NCBI RefSeq assembly: GCF_009857845.1
Contig: NZ_WWEQ01000001.1
Span: forward strand, 1 to 64,000
Direction: 5' to 3'
Length of the DNA: 64,000 nt
From: Brevibacterium rongguiense
Lineage (GTDB): Bacteria; Actinomycetota; Actinomycetes; Actinomycetales; Brevibacteriaceae
The position numbers and the translations under genes are program-made. The notes beneath the pieces are model-generated. The model was not told where the DNA came from. It searched no databases and saw only the letters and a program-made list of their open reading frames with translations. This document shows positions 35,551-45,568 of the stretch, piece after piece (position 1 is the stretch's first letter; each line of letters opens with the position of its first letter).

Positions 35551-35588
35551 CGGAGGGGAGGACGGCCGAGCGGCCGTCCTCCCCTCCG
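35551..35588 (-). terminator. Terminator between rplO and secY
   Basis: An 18-base perfect inverted repeat (35551-35568 with 35571-35588) with a GAGC tip, 20 bases after the rplO stop. It divides the spc block into two transcripts. Confidence 0.75.
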
Positions 35589-35607
35589 GAGTGCGAATGG
35601 CGTTCGA

Positions 35608-36060
35608 TCACACGGTGGTGGTCGAACCGCCCGCCGCCGCGATCTTCTCCGCTGCGGAGCCGGAGAACCTGTTCGCGGTGACGTCGAGCTTCACGGTGAT
35701 CTCACCGGTGCCGAGCACCTTGACGGGCTGGTTGGCCCGCACGGCGCCCTTGGCGACGAGCTCCTCGATGCCCACGGTGCCGCCCTCGGGGAACAGCGCG
35801 GAGAGCTTGTCGAGGTTGACGACCTGGAAGGTCACCTTGTTCGGGTTCTTGAACCCGCGCAGCTTGGGCAGCCGCATGTGCAGCGGCGTCTGCCCACCCT
35901 CGAAGCCGTGGGGCACCTGGTAGCGGGCCTTCGTGCCCTTGGTGCCGCGGCCGGCGGTCTTGCCCTTCGAGCCCTCGCCGCGACCCACGCGGGTCTTGGG
36001 AGTGTTCGAGCCGGGGGCAGGGCGCAGGTGGTGGAGTTTGAGCGAGCGCTGATCTGCCAT
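35608..36060 (-). CDS. rplO: 50S ribosomal protein L15
   Basis: A protein of 150 residues: [20 protein letters not shown] and [20 protein letters not shown] are diagnostic for L15, a late-assembly protein of the large subunit. One base from rpmD. Confidence 0.97.
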   Translation of the reverse strand: MADQRSLKLHHLRPAPGSNTPKTRVGRGEGSKGKTAGRGTKGTKARYQVPHGFEGGQTPLHMRLPKLRGFKNPNKVTFQVVNLDKLSALFPEGGTVGIEELVAKGAVRANQPVKVLGTGEITVKLDVTANRFSGSAAEKIAAAGGSTTTV

Positions 36061-36061
36061 A

Positions 36062-36244
36062 TCAGTCCACCTCTTCGATCTTCACGAGGTGGCTCACGAC
36101 ATTCACCATGCCGCGGATCTCCGGACGGTCCTCTTTCACGACGGAATCGCTGATCCGCTTGAGGCCGAGGGTCCGGAGCGTCTCGCGCTGGTTGCGCTTG
36201 CCACCGATTTCGGACTTGGTCTGGGTAATCTTCAGCTTGGCCAT
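36062..36244 (-). CDS. rpmD: 50S ribosomal protein L30
   Basis: A protein of 60 residues, [20 protein letters not shown] and [20 protein letters not shown], typical of bacterial L30. Overlaps the rpsE stop by one base. Confidence 0.97.
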   Translation of the reverse strand: MAKLKITQTKSEIGGKRNQRETLRTLGLKRISDSVVKEDRPEIRGMVNVVSHLVKIEEVD

Positions 36245-36942
36245 CAGGCGTTCGCCCCGCTTTCCTCTGCGCGCAGCATGGCCTGCGGTGCGACCTCGTC
36301 CACGGGCAGCCCGCGGCGGGCGGCGACGGCCTGCGGCGTCTCGAGGGCCTTGAGCGCGGCGATCGTGGCGTGCACGATGTTGATCGCGTTCGAGGAGCCC
36401 AGCGACTTCGACAGGATGTCGTGGATGCCCGCTGCGTCGAGGACGGCGCGCACGGGGCCGCCGGCGATGACGCCGGTGCCGGGTGCGGCCGGGCGCAGCA
36501 GGACGACGCCGGCCGCTTCCTCGCCCTGGACGGGGTGCGGGATGGTCTTCTGGATGCGGGGGACGCGGAAGAAGTTCTTCTTCGCCTCCTCCACGCCCTT
36601 GGCGATGGCCGCGGGAACTTCCTTGGCCTTGCCGTAGCCCATGCCCACCATGCCGTTGCCGTCGCCCACGACGACCAGTGCGGTGAAGGAGAACCGACGT
36701 CCGCCCTTGACCACCTTGGACACGCGGTTGATCGTCACGACGTGCTCGACGAACTGGTTCTTGTCGTCGCGGTCCTGGCGGTTGCCGCGGCGGTTGCCGC
36801 CGTCCCCGCGGCCACGGCCGCCGCGGCCACGGCCGCGATCGTCGCCCTGACCCTGGGACTGGTTCTGGCCCTGCCCCTGGCCCTGGTTCTGGCCCTGGGC
36901 CTGGTCGGCGGTCTGCTGCTGGTCCTTGTTCTCTTCGCTCAC
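36244..36942 (-). CDS. rpsE: 30S ribosomal protein S5 with Gln/Gly-rich N-terminal extension
   Basis: A protein of 232 residues, longer than usual. About 60 residues of [13 protein letters not shown]-type sequence, then [11 protein letters not shown], precede the S5 core ([20 protein letters not shown]), which acts in decoding accuracy. The extension resembles RGG-rich nucleic-acid-binding tails. Confidence 0.96.
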   Translation of the reverse strand: MSEENKDQQQTADQAQGQNQGQGQGQNQSQGQGDDRGRGRGGRGRGDGGNRRGNRQDRDDKNQFVEHVVTINRVSKVVKGGRRFSFTALVVVGDGNGMVGMGYGKAKEVPAAIAKGVEEAKKNFFRVPRIQKTIPHPVQGEEAAGVVLLRPAAPGTGVIAGGPVRAVLDAAGIHDILSKSLGSSNAINIVHATIAALKALETPQAVAARRGLPVDEVAPQAMLRAEESGANA

Positions 36943-37325
36943 AGGCTCAGCCCTCCTTCACGTGCGCCTTCGGCGATGGCCGCAACGCGGCCGTGGTAGG
37001 CATTGCCCCCGCGGTCGAAGACCACGGAGTCGATGCCGGCGGCCTTCGCGCGGTCGGCCACCAGGGAGCCCACCTTGCGGGCCTTGGCGGTCTTGTCGCC
37101 CGCGTCGGCGCGCAGTTCGGGCTCCATCGTCGACGCCGAGACCAGCGTGTGGCCCTTCGCATCGTCGATGACCTGCACGAACACGTGCCGCGAGGACCGG
37201 GTGACCGCGAGGCGGGGGCGCTCCGCGGTGCCGGAGATGTGCTTGCGCAGACGGGTGTGGCGACGGGCGCGCGCGGCGGCCTTGCCCTTGCCGTAGCTCT
37301 GCTTCTTTCCGAAGGCCATGGTCAC
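36939..37325 (-). CDS. rplR: 50S ribosomal protein L18
   Basis: A protein of 128 residues binding 5S r[23 protein letters not shown] and [20 protein letters not shown] are diagnostic. The GTG at 37325 overlaps the rplF stop and has AAAGG about seven bases before; ATG 37319 is the alternative. Confidence 0.96.
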   Translation of the reverse strand: MTMAFGKKQSYGKGKAAARARRHTRLRKHISGTAERPRLAVTRSSRHVFVQVIDDAKGHTLVSASTMEPELRADAGDKTAKARKVGSLVADRAKAAGIDSVVFDRGGNAYHGRVAAIAEGAREGGLSL

Positions 37326-37858
37326 TTACCAGCCTTTCCGACCTTGCGGCGAATGTTCTCGCCGGCGTAGCGAACGCCCTTGCCCTTGTACGGCTCGGGC
37401 TTGCGCAGCTTGCGGATCTTCGCCGCAACCTCGCCGACCTGCTGCTTCGAGATGCCGGAGACGGTCAGCCTGTTCTGACCCTCCACGGAGAACGTGATGC
37501 CCTCCGGCGGCTCAACGGTGATCGAGTGGCTGTAGCCCAGGGCGAACTCGAGGTTCGCGCCCTTGGCCTGCACACGGTAGCCCGTGCCCACGATCTCGAG
37601 GGACTTCTTGAAGCCCTCGGTGACGCCGATGATGGCGTTGTTGATGAGCGTCCGGCTCAGCCCGTGGAGCGAACGCGACTCGCGCTCGTCGTCGGGGCGG
37701 GTCACCGTGATGACGCCGTCGTCCAGGGTCGCCCGGATGGGCTCCGGGACCGTGACGGCGAACTCGCCCTTGGGCCCCTTGACGGACACGTGCTGCCCGT
37801 CGATCGCGACCTCCACGCCCGAGGGAACGGAGATCGGCTGCTTGCCAATGCGTGACAT
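37322..37858 (-). CDS. rplF: 50S ribosomal protein L6
   Basis: A protein of 178 residues: [20 protein letters not shown] and the end [20 protein letters not shown] identify L6, near the factor-binding site. 15 bases from rpsH. Confidence 0.97.
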   Translation of the reverse strand: MSRIGKQPISVPSGVEVAIDGQHVSVKGPKGEFAVTVPEPIRATLDDGVITVTRPDDERESRSLHGLSRTLINNAIIGVTEGFKKSLEIVGTGYRVQAKGANLEFALGYSHSITVEPPEGITFSVEGQNRLTVSGISKQQVGEVAAKIRKLRKPEPYKGKGVRYAGENIRRKVGKAGK

Positions 37859-37873
37859 GTGCTCTCTCCTTCC

Positions 37874-38272
37874 TTACCAGACGTAGGCGAGGACTTCTCC
37901 GCCCACGCCCTTCTTGGCGGCCTGACGATCGGTGAGCAGGCCGGAGGACGTCGACAGGATCGCGATGCCCAGTCCGCCCAGGACCTTCGGCAGGTTCGTG
38001 CTCTTCGCGTAGACCCGCAGACCCGGCTTCGACACGCGCTTGAGGCCGGCGATCGACCGCTCGCGGTTCGGGCCGAACTTGAGGTCGAGCTCGAGGCTCT
38101 TGCCGACCTCCGCGTCCGCGACGCGGTAGTCGGCGATGTAGCCCTCGGCCTTGAGGATCTCGGCGATGTTCGTCTTCAGCTTGCTGTGGGGCATGCTGAC
38201 TTCTTCGTGATACGCCGAATTGGCGTTGCGCAGACGCGTGAGCATGTCTGCGACGGGATCGGTCATAGTCAT
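37874..38272 (-). CDS. rpsH: 30S ribosomal protein S8
   Basis: A protein of 132 residues, [20 protein letters not shown] and [20 protein letters not shown], central-domain organiser of 16S rRNA. Only 58 bases lie between it and rplE, so the S14 gene usually found here is absent. Confidence 0.97.
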   Translation of the reverse strand: MTMTDPVADMLTRLRNANSAYHEEVSMPHSKLKTNIAEILKAEGYIADYRVADAEVGKSLELDLKFGPNRERSIAGLKRVSKPGLRVYAKSTNLPKVLGGLGIAILSTSSGLLTDRQAAKKGVGGEVLAYVW

Positions 38273-38330
38273 TGGGCTCGTGCCCTTCCTCGTTGAGGTT
38301 TCCCCGCGCGGGGGACCTGCAGCGTAGAGA

Positions 38331-38903
38331 TCAGTTGGTCTTGAACGGGAAGCCGAGGTGGCGGAGCAGTGCCCGGCCGTCCTCGTCCGACTTGGCGGTC
38401 GTCACGACGGTGATGTCCATGCCGCGCACCCGGTCGATCGCGTCCTGGTCGATCTCGTGGAACATCGACTGCTCCGTGAGGCCGAACGTGTAGTTGCCGT
38501 TGCCGTCGAACTGGCGGTCCGACAGGCCGCGGAAGTCGCGGATGCGGGGCAGCGCGAGCGACACGACGCGGTCGAGGAACTCCCACATGCGCGCGCCGCG
38601 CAGCGTGACGTGCGCGCCGATCGGCTGGCCCTCGCGCAGCTTGAACTGCGCGATCGACTTGCGTGCGCGGGTCACGACCGGCTTCTGGCCCGTGATGAGC
38701 GTGAGGTCGTTGATCGCGCCCTCGATGAGCTTCGAGTCGCGGGCGGCGTCCCCGACGCCCATGTTGACGACGACCTTGGTCAGCGTCGGCACCTGCATGG
38801 GGTTGGCGTAGCCGAACTCGTCCTGCAGCTTGGCCACGATCTCATCGCGGTAGACCTGCTTGAGGCGCGGTGCGGGACGGTTGGACACGGTGTTCTCGGT
38901 CAT
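38331..38903 (-). CDS. rplE: 50S ribosomal protein L5
   Basis: A protein of 190 residues, [20 protein letters not shown] and [20 protein letters not shown], central protuberance protein that binds 5S rRNA. Overlaps the rplX stop. Confidence 0.97.
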   Translation of the reverse strand: MTENTVSNRPAPRLKQVYRDEIVAKLQDEFGYANPMQVPTLTKVVVNMGVGDAARDSKLIEGAINDLTLITGQKPVVTRARKSIAQFKLREGQPIGAHVTLRGARMWEFLDRVVSLALPRIRDFRGLSDRQFDGNGNYTFGLTEQSMFHEIDQDAIDRVRGMDITVVTTAKSDEDGRALLRHLGFPFKTN

Positions 38904-39271
38904 CAGATGTCCTCCCCGGTGCGGCGCGAGATGCGGATCCGCACGGTCTTCTGCCGACCGTCGCGCTCCACGACCTCTTCGCGGTAGCCCACGCGGGTGG
39001 GCTTCTTGTCCTTCGGATCCACGAGCATGACGTTCGAGACGTGGATGGGCGCCTCGACGACCTCGATGCCGCCGGCGGTGGCGCCGTTGGCGGTCTGGCC
39101 GGCCTTCTTGTGCTTGGTCACGCGGTTGATGCCCTCGACGAGCACGCGATTGCGCTCCGGGTAGACCTCGAGGACCTTGCCCTGCTTGCCGCGGTCGCCG
39201 CCGCGGGCCTGCCGGGCACCGGAGATCACCTGGACGAGGTCGCCCTTCTTGATCTTGAGCTTGTTCGCCAT
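38903..39271 (-). CDS. rplX: 50S ribosomal protein L24
   Basis: A protein of 122 residues with a KOW motif ([20 protein letters not shown]). The ATG at 39271 sits nine bases after GGAGGT; a GTG at 39277 would overlap the rplN stop but lies only three bases from the same site. Confidence 0.96.
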   Translation of the reverse strand: MANKLKIKKGDLVQVISGARQARGGDRGKQGKVLEVYPERNRVLVEGINRVTKHKKAGQTANGATAGGIEVVEAPIHVSNVMLVDPKDKKPTRVGYREEVVERDGRQKTVRIRISRRTGEDI

Positions 39272-39273
39272 GT

Positions 39274-39642
39274 TCACAGCACCTCCGGCGCGAGCGAGAC
39301 GATCTTCATGAACTTCTTGTCGCGCAGCTCGCGGCCCACGGGTCCGAAGATGCGGGTGCCGCGGGGCTCGCCGTCGTTCTTGAGGATGACGGCCGCGTTC
39401 TCATCGAAGCGGATGTAGGAGCCGTCGCTGCGGCGGCGCTCCTTGACGGTGCGGACGATGACGGCCTTGACCACATCGCCCTTCTTGACGTTGCCCCCGG
39501 GGATGGCGTCCTTGACGGTGGCGACGATCGTGTCGCCGATGCCGGCGTAGCGCCGGCCCGAGCCCCCGAGGATCCGGATCGCGAGGATTTCCTTCGCTCC
39601 GGTGTTGTCGGCGACCTTGAGTCGCGACTCCTGCTGGATCAC
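39274..39642 (-). CDS. rplN: 50S ribosomal protein L14
   Basis: A protein of 122 residues, [20 protein letters not shown], with [20 protein letters not shown] at the end. Contacts L19 and the 30S subunit. The 136 bases before it, after rpsQ, hold no gene. Confidence 0.97.
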   Translation of the reverse strand: MIQQESRLKVADNTGAKEILAIRILGGSGRRYAGIGDTIVATVKDAIPGGNVKKGDVVKAVIVRTVKERRRSDGSYIRFDENAAVILKNDGEPRGTRIFGPVGRELRDKKFMKIVSLAPEVL

Positions 39643-39778
39643 TGTTCATTCTCCTGTCGTCACGCGGGTTCTCGCCTGGGGCGAGCCTTGCGGAACGGTC
39701 ATGGTCAACTGCCCCGCCCGGGTTCCCGGTGGCCGCCGCGGAACAGGCGGGACCGGGAGGGACCGGGCGGGCTTCACA

Positions 39779-40054
39779 TCACTTGGCGCGCTCGACGACC
39801 TCGAGCAGCCGCCAGCGCTTGGAAGCCGAGAGCGGGCGGGTTTCGGCGACGCGGACGAGGTCGCCGATGCCGGCGGTGTTCTCCTCGTCGTGCGCCTTGA
39901 TCTTGCTGGTGGTGCGCAAGACCTTGCCGTAGAGGCGGTGCTTCTTGCGGTCCTCGACCTCGACGACGATGGTCTTGTCCATCTTGTCGGAGACGACGTA
40001 GCCGCGCATCACCTTGCGCGAGCCGCGCTCGGCGGCCTGGGTCTGCTCGGACAT
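39779..40054 (-). CDS. rpsQ: 30S ribosomal protein S17
   Basis: A protein of 91 residues, [20 protein letters not shown] and [17 protein letters not shown], 16S rRNA 5'-domain binder. ATG 40054 with GAGGAT at a good distance is preferred to GTG 40057. Confidence 0.97.
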   Translation of the reverse strand: MSEQTQAAERGSRKVMRGYVVSDKMDKTIVVEVEDRKKHRLYGKVLRTTSKIKAHDEENTAGIGDLVRVAETRPLSASKRWRLLEVVERAK

Positions 40055-40305
40055 CACTTATCCTCTTCCTTCGCCTCGGCGGGGTTGGTGCGGATCGACA
40101 GCTCGCGCTCTCGGAGCACGGTGTAGATCCGGGCGATGTCCCGGCGGACGGCCTTGAGCCGGCCGTTGCTCTCCAGCTGGCCGGTGGCCGACTGGAAGCG
40201 GAGGTTGAACAGCTCGGCCTTGGCCTTCTTGAGCTCCTCGACCAGACGCTGCTCGTCATAGCCGTCGAGCACGTCCATGGAGAGGTCCTTCGAACCGATC
40301 GCCAT
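40054..40305 (-). CDS. rpmC: 50S ribosomal protein L29
   Basis: A helical protein of 83 residues at the exit tunnel, [20 protein letters not shown] and [21 protein letters not shown] 40305 chosen (AAGGTGG nine bases before); GTG 40311 overlaps the rplP stop. Confidence 0.96.
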   Translation of the reverse strand: MAIGSKDLSMDVLDGYDEQRLVEELKKAKAELFNLRFQSATGQLESNGRLKAVRRDIARIYTVLRERELSIRTNPAEAKEEDK

Positions 40306-40307
40306 GA

Positions 40308-40724
40308 TCACTCACCACCTTCGCGCGAAACGATGCGCGCCTTGAGCGGAAGCTTGTGGATCGCCAGGCGCAGGGCCTCGCGAGCGACTTCCTCGGACAC
40401 GCCGGCCAGCTCGAACATGACGCGGCCCGGCTTGACATTGGACACCCACCACTCGGGCGAGCCCTTGCCGGAGCCCATGCGGGTCTCGGCGGGGCGCTTG
40501 GTCAGCGGGCGGTCCGGGTAGATGTTGATCCAGACCTTGCCGCCGCGCTTGATGTGGCGGGTCATGGCGATACGCGCGGCCTCGATCTGCCGGTTGGTCA
40601 CGTAGGCGTGCTCGAGCGCCTGGATGCCCCAGTCGCCGAACGACACCTCGGTGCCGCCCTTGGCGACGCCACGGCGCTTGGGATGGTGCTGCTTGCGGTA
40701 CTTGACGCGACGCGGGATCAGCAC
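40308..40724 (-). CDS. rplP: 50S ribosomal protein L16
   Basis: A protein of 138 residues, [20 protein letters not shown] and [20 protein letters not shown], close to the A and P sites. Starts with GTG, three bases after rpsC. Confidence 0.97.
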   Translation of the reverse strand: MLIPRRVKYRKQHHPKRRGVAKGGTEVSFGDWGIQALEHAYVTNRQIEAARIAMTRHIKRGGKVWINIYPDRPLTKRPAETRMGSGKGSPEWWVSNVKPGRVMFELAGVSEEVAREALRLAIHKLPLKARIVSREGGE

Positions 40725-40727
40725 GGG

Positions 40728-41552
40728 TCAGCCCTCCGATCCGGCCGGCGCCTCAGACGCGGCGTCGGCAGAGTTCTCAGTCTTCTTCTGGGGGGCGCCC
40801 TGGCGCTCCGGCGCGCGGCCGCGGCCGGGGCCTCCCGCGCGTCCGCGGCCGCGGCCGGCACCGCGGGGACCGCGGTTGTTCGGCTGCTGCGCCTCGACGG
40901 CGGCGAGTTCCTTGTCGGTCAGGTCGCCCTTGTAGATCCACACCTTCACGCCGATGCGGCCGAAGGTGGTCTGCGCCTCGTAGAAGCCGTAGTCGATGTT
41001 CGCGCGGAGCGTGTGCAGCGGCACCCGGCCCTCGCGGTAGAACTCCGACCGGCTCATCTCGGCGCCGCCCAGGCGGCCGGCGCACTGCACGCGGATGCCC
41101 TTGGCCCCGGCCCGCTGCGCGGACTGGATGGCCTTGCGCATCGCGCGGCGGAACGCCACGCGGCTGGCGAGCTGCTCGGCGACGCCCTGCGCGACGAGCT
41201 GGGCGTCGACCTCGGGGTTCTTGACCTCGAGGATGTTGAGCTGGATCTGCTTGCCGGTGAGCTTCTCGAGCTGACCGCGCAGGCGGTCGGCCTCGGAGCC
41301 GCGGCGCCCGATCACGATGCCCGGACGCGCCGTGTGGATGTCCACGCGGACGCGGTCGCGGGTGCGCTCGATGTTGACCTGCGAGAGGCCGGCGCGCTCG
41401 AGGCTGCTCTTGAGCAGCCGGCGGATCCGGACGTCTTCGCCGACGTAGTCGGCGTAGCGCTGGCCGGGCTTGTTGGAGTCCGCGAACCACTTCGACTTGT
41501 GGTCGGTCGTGATTCCCAGGCGGAATCCGTTCGGGTTGATCTTCTGGCCCAT
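40728..41552 (-). CDS. rpsC: 30S ribosomal protein S3 with RG-rich tail
   Basis: A protein of 274 residues. [20 protein letters not shown], a KH domain ([16 protein letters not shown]) and the S3 C-domain make up the first 215 or so; the rest is a Gly/Arg/Pro-rich then acidic tail ([18 protein letters not shown]). It lies at the mRNA entry channel. Confidence 0.97.
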   Translation of the reverse strand: MGQKINPNGFRLGITTDHKSKWFADSNKPGQRYADYVGEDVRIRRLLKSSLERAGLSQVNIERTRDRVRVDIHTARPGIVIGRRGSEADRLRGQLEKLTGKQIQLNILEVKNPEVDAQLVAQGVAEQLASRVAFRRAMRKAIQSAQRAGAKGIRVQCAGRLGGAEMSRSEFYREGRVPLHTLRANIDYGFYEAQTTFGRIGVKVWIYKGDLTDKELAAVEAQQPNNRGPRGAGRGRGRAGGPGRGRAPERQGAPQKKTENSADAASEAPAGSEG

Positions 41553-41929
41553 CAGGCGTTCTCCTTCCGTGAAGCGCCGGCTTCCTCAGAGGAGAGCACC
41601 AGGGTGATGTGGCTCGTGCGCTTGTTGATGCGGTAGGCACGGCCCTGTGCGCGCGGCCGGAACCGCTTCATCGTCGGGCCTTCGTCGACGTACGCCTCCG
41701 AGATGACCAGGTCATCCTCGTTGAACGCCTCGCCGAACCTGTCGGCCTGCACGCGGGCATTCGCGATGCCGGACGCGACGAGCTTGTAGACCGGCTCGGA
41801 GGCGGCCTGCTCTGCGAATTTCAGGACCGCGAGGGCTTCGGTTGCCTGCTGACCACGAATGAGGTCAACGACACGCCGAGCCTTCTGGGGCGTGACGCGC
41901 AGGTAGCGCACCTTCGCCTTGGCTTCCAT
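41552..41929 (-). CDS. rplV: 50S ribosomal protein L22
   Basis: A protein of 125 residues, [20 protein letters not shown] and [20 protein letters not shown], lining the exit tunnel. ATG 41929 follows GAAAG-type binding sequence; the open frame extends further but without family similarity. Confidence 0.97.
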   Translation of the reverse strand: MEAKAKVRYLRVTPQKARRVVDLIRGQQATEALAVLKFAEQAASEPVYKLVASGIANARVQADRFGEAFNEDDLVISEAYVDEGPTMKRFRPRAQGRAYRINKRTSHITLVLSSEEAGASRKENA

Positions 41930-41967
41930 CGTTTCCTTCTCTCTTTTGATGACCGCGGGTCGGCGCC

Positions 41968-42249
41968 TCAGCGGCGACGGCCCTTGCGATCGTCCTTCTC
42001 GTGGCCGCGGAACGTCCGCGTCGGTGCGAATTCGCCGAGCTTGTGCCCGACCATGGACTCGGTGATGAACACCGGGACATGCTTGCGCCCGTCGTGCACG
42101 GCGATCGTGTGGCCCAGGAAATCCGGGACGATCATCGAGCGGCGGGACCACGTCTTGATGACGTTCTTGGTGCCCTTTTCGTTCTGAGCAGCGACCTTCT
42201 TGTAGAGGTGCTCATCGACGAAGGGGCCCTTCTTCAGACTGCGAGGCAT
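41968..42249 (-). CDS. rpsS: 30S ribosomal protein S19
   Basis: A protein of 93 residues, [20 protein letters not shown] and [20 protein letters not shown], head of the small subunit with S13. Confidence 0.98.
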   Translation of the reverse strand: MPRSLKKGPFVDEHLYKKVAAQNEKGTKNVIKTWSRRSMIVPDFLGHTIAVHDGRKHVPVFITESMVGHKLGEFAPTRTFRGHEKDDRKGRRR

Positions 42250-42264
42250 TTCTCAGGCTCCCTA

Positions 42265-43101
<837 letters not shown>

Positions 43102-43134
43102 GAGTCCTGATCCTTCTCTACCGAGGTGTATCGC

Positions 43135-43437
43135 TTAGAGCGATCCGCCGAAGATGTCGATCGATCCTTCGCTCAGGGCGACAATGGCACGCTTGGTGTC
43201 ATTGCGCTTGCCCCAGCCGGAGCGGGTGCGGCGGCGCTTGCCCTGACGGTTCAGGGTATTCACCGAGGCGACCTTCACGCCGAAGATGGATTCGATTGCG
43301 TACTTGATCTCGGACTTGTTCGACCGGGGATCGACGAGGAACGTGTACTTGCCCTCGTCCATGAGCCCGTAGGTCTTCTCCGAGACGACCGGCGCGATGA
43401 TGATGTCGCGCGGGTCCTTGATCGTCACGCTGCTCAC
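43135..43437 (-). CDS. rplW: 50S ribosomal protein L23
   Basis: A protein of 100 residues, [20 protein letters not shown] and [20 protein letters not shown], docking site for trigger factor and SRP at the exit. Overlaps the rplD stop. Confidence 0.97.
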   Translation of the reverse strand: MSSVTIKDPRDIIIAPVVSEKTYGLMDEGKYTFLVDPRSNKSEIKYAIESIFGVKVASVNTLNRQGKRRRTRSGWGKRNDTKRAIVALSEGSIDIFGGSL

Positions 43438-44117
43438 TTGGCGTCCTCCTCGCTGCTCGAGCGTGCTGCGCCCGCTGCGGCCGAATCGAGGAACGAGTCC
43501 AGCGCGGCCTGGGTGAACACGATGTCATCGGCCATCAGCACGTCGTACGTGTTGAGCTGGCCCGGGGTGAGCACGTGCACCTTCGGCAGGTTGCGAACGC
43601 TGCGGTAGGTGAGCTCGTCCGCCGCATCCACGACGACGAGCTTGTTGGCGCGGTCCGAGAGCTTGCCCAGCGCGAGGCGGGCCTGCTTGGTGGACGGCGC
43701 ATCGCCCTCGATGAGGCCGGACACGACGAACACCTGGTCGAGGCGGGCGCGGTCCGAGAGCGCGCCGCGCAGCGCGGCCGCCTTCATCTTCTTGGGCGTC
43801 CGCTGCGAGTAGTCGCGCGGCACGGGGCCGTGCACGATGCCGCCGCCGGCGTACTGCGGCGCGCGGATCGAGCCCTGGCGGGCGTTGCCGGTGCCCTTCT
43901 GGCGGTACGGCTTCTTGCCGCCGCCGCGGACCTCGGCGCGGGTCTTGGTCTTGTGCGTGCCCTGGCGCGCTGCTGCCAGCTGCGCCACGACGACCTGGTG
44001 GATGAGCGGCATGTTCGCCTCCACGCCGAAGACCTCGGCGGGAAGGGACGCGGTGCCGGACTTCTTGCCAGCGGCGTCGAGCACGTCGATCGTCTTGGTC
44101 TCAGTCATTGTGCTCAT
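43434..44117 (-). CDS. rplD: 50S ribosomal protein L4
   Basis: A protein of 227 residues. [20 protein letters not shown] and [20 protein letters not shown] are the exit-tunnel loop region. ATG 44117 overlaps the rplC stop (ATGA). A Ser/Glu-rich end is slightly extended. Confidence 0.97.
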   Translation of the reverse strand: MSTMTETKTIDVLDAAGKKSGTASLPAEVFGVEANMPLIHQVVVAQLAAARQGTHKTKTRAEVRGGGKKPYRQKGTGNARQGSIRAPQYAGGGIVHGPVPRDYSQRTPKKMKAAALRGALSDRARLDQVFVVSGLIEGDAPSTKQARLALGKLSDRANKLVVVDAADELTYRSVRNLPKVHVLTPGQLNTYDVLMADDIVFTQAALDSFLDSAAAGAARSSSEEDAK

Positions 44118-44788
44118 GCTCCCTTCGCAGCGGAGCGGACGAGGACGACGGCGCCCTTGGGGCCGGGGACGGCGCCCTTGACGAGCAGCAGGCCGTTGTC
44201 CGCATCGACTGCGTGAACGGTGAGGTTCTGCGTGGTGTGGCGCACGTTGCCCATGCGGCCCGCCATGCGCATGCCCTTGAACACGCGGCTGGGAGTCGAC
44301 GCTCCGCCGATCGAGCCGGGCTTGCGGTGGTTGCGGTGCTGGCCGTGCGAGGCGCCGACGCCCTTGAAGCCGTGGCGCTTCATGACGCCCGCGGTGCCCT
44401 TGCCCTTGGTGTTGGCGGTCACGTCGACCTTCACACCGGGCTCGAAGACCTCGGTCCCGAGCTCCTGGCCGAGCGAGTAGTCCGCGGCGTCCGCGGTCCG
44501 CAGCTCGGCGAGGTGGCGGCGCGGCGCGACGCCGGCCTTCTCGAAGTGTCCGGTGAGCGGCTTGTTGACCTTGCGCGGGTCGATCTCGCCGTAGGCGATC
44601 TGGACCGCGGGGTAGCCGTCGGTGTCTGCGCTGCGCACCTGCGTGACGACGTTCTGGCCCGTCTTGATGACGGTGACCGGCACGAGGACGTTGTTCTCGT
44701 CCCACACCTGGGTCATGCCGAGCTTGGTGCCCAGCAGGCCCTTGACGCTGCGCGTGGTGGGGAGCGGCTTGGAACGGGTGTTTGCCAT
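44114..44788 (-). CDS. rplC: 50S ribosomal protein L3
   Basis: A protein of 224 residues, [20 protein letters not shown], with [20 protein letters not shown] close to the catalytic centre. Nine bases after rpsJ. Confidence 0.97.
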   Translation of the reverse strand: MANTRSKPLPTTRSVKGLLGTKLGMTQVWDENNVLVPVTVIKTGQNVVTQVRSADTDGYPAVQIAYGEIDPRKVNKPLTGHFEKAGVAPRRHLAELRTADAADYSLGQELGTEVFEPGVKVDVTANTKGKGTAGVMKRHGFKGVGASHGQHRNHRKPGSIGGASTPSRVFKGMRMAGRMGNVRHTTQNLTVHAVDADNGLLLVKGAVPGPKGAVVLVRSAAKGA

Positions 44789-44797
44789 GGCTCCCCC

Positions 44798-45106
44798 TTA
44801 CAGCTTGATCTCGATGTTGACGTCGTCGGCGAGGTCGAGGCGCATGAGCGAGTCAACGGCCTTCGGCGTCGGGTCGACGATGTCGATGAGCCGCTTGTGC
44901 GTGCGCATTTCGAAGTGCTCGCGGCTGTCCTTGTACTTGTGCGGCGACCGGATGACGCAGTACACGTTCTTCTCGGTCGGCAGCGGCACGGGGCCCACCA
45001 CCGTAGCGCCCGCGCGGGTCACAGTGTCCACGATCTTGCGTGCTGCACTGTCGATCACCGCGTGGTCGTACGACTTGAGCCGGATGCGGATCTTCTGTCC
45101 CGCCAT
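44798..45106 (-). CDS. rpsJ: 30S ribosomal protein S10 (NusE)
   Basis: A protein of 102 residues, [20 protein letters not shown], with the [20 protein letters not shown] loop. Also acts with NusB/NusG in antitermination. First gene of the S10 operon; ATG 45106. Confidence 0.98.
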   Translation of the reverse strand: MAGQKIRIRLKSYDHAVIDSAARKIVDTVTRAGATVVGPVPLPTEKNVYCVIRSPHKYKDSREHFEMRTHKRLIDIVDPTPKAVDSLMRLDLADDVNIEIKL

Positions 45107-45440
45107 GGCGTCGTATCTCTTTCCGTTGATCTTCCCGGCCATCAACCGCGGTCCTGTGCGGATCGCGCGGTCTGCGCCGGCTGAGCTGACCGACCCCCGA
45201 GGTCGGGCGTGTCGTCCGTGTCTTCCGACAGAACTCCGCGCTTCTTCATTGGCTGCCCGGTACATCGAAACCGCTGTGCGCAGATTCTTTCCGGAGGCTT
45301 TCGGACCGTTCGCGGCGAGGCCGCTGTGCAGGGGTCATCGTCCGAAATGCAACCTGACCATCTTGGCACGGACTGCGCGGGCCGCGCAAATCCGCGGGCC
45401 GAAAGCACCTGCGCCCGGGCGTGTCGCACGGCGTGTCGGG
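45107..45440 (-). promoter_or_regulatory. S10 operon leader and promoter region
   Basis: No gene here. A plausible promoter is TTGCGC (45384-45389) and CAAGAT (45360-45365) with an 18-base spacer, giving a leader of about 245 bases. The leader contains a palindromic element (45196-45214 on the plus strand) that recurs in the str leader. Confidence 0.55.
45196..45214 (-). promoter_or_regulatory. Leader element CGACACGCCCGACCTCGGG, copy 1 (S10)
   Basis: 18 of 19 bases equal the element at 56541-56559 before rpsL, in the same orientation to the genes. It contains the palindrome CCCGACCTCGGG-like core (CCCGA-CC-TCGGG) and lies about 90 bases before rpsJ. Confidence 0.6.
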
Positions 45441-45500
45441 GCCTGCGGTGGCACAGCTCACATCTCGAGCGACTGCCATGTGAGCTTTGCCACCGCAGGC
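45441..45500. repeat. 23-base inverted repeat with one mismatch
   Basis: 45441-45463 pairs with 45478-45500 at 22 of 23 positions, with a 14-base loop. It abuts the next hairpin directly. It may be part of a double terminator after the sugar-transporter operon. Confidence 0.8.
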
Positions 45501-45540
45501 CCGAGGGGGCGGGACCGGCGCTCCGGTCCCGCCCCCTCGG
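45501..45540 (-). terminator. Terminator after the ABC transporter operon
   Basis: A perfect 18-base-pair stem with CGCT loop, 29 bases after the ATPase stop. It insulates the S10 operon from upstream transcription. Confidence 0.8.
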
Positions 45541-45568
45541 ACGTGCGCGCCACGGGCGCGCGGACGGC

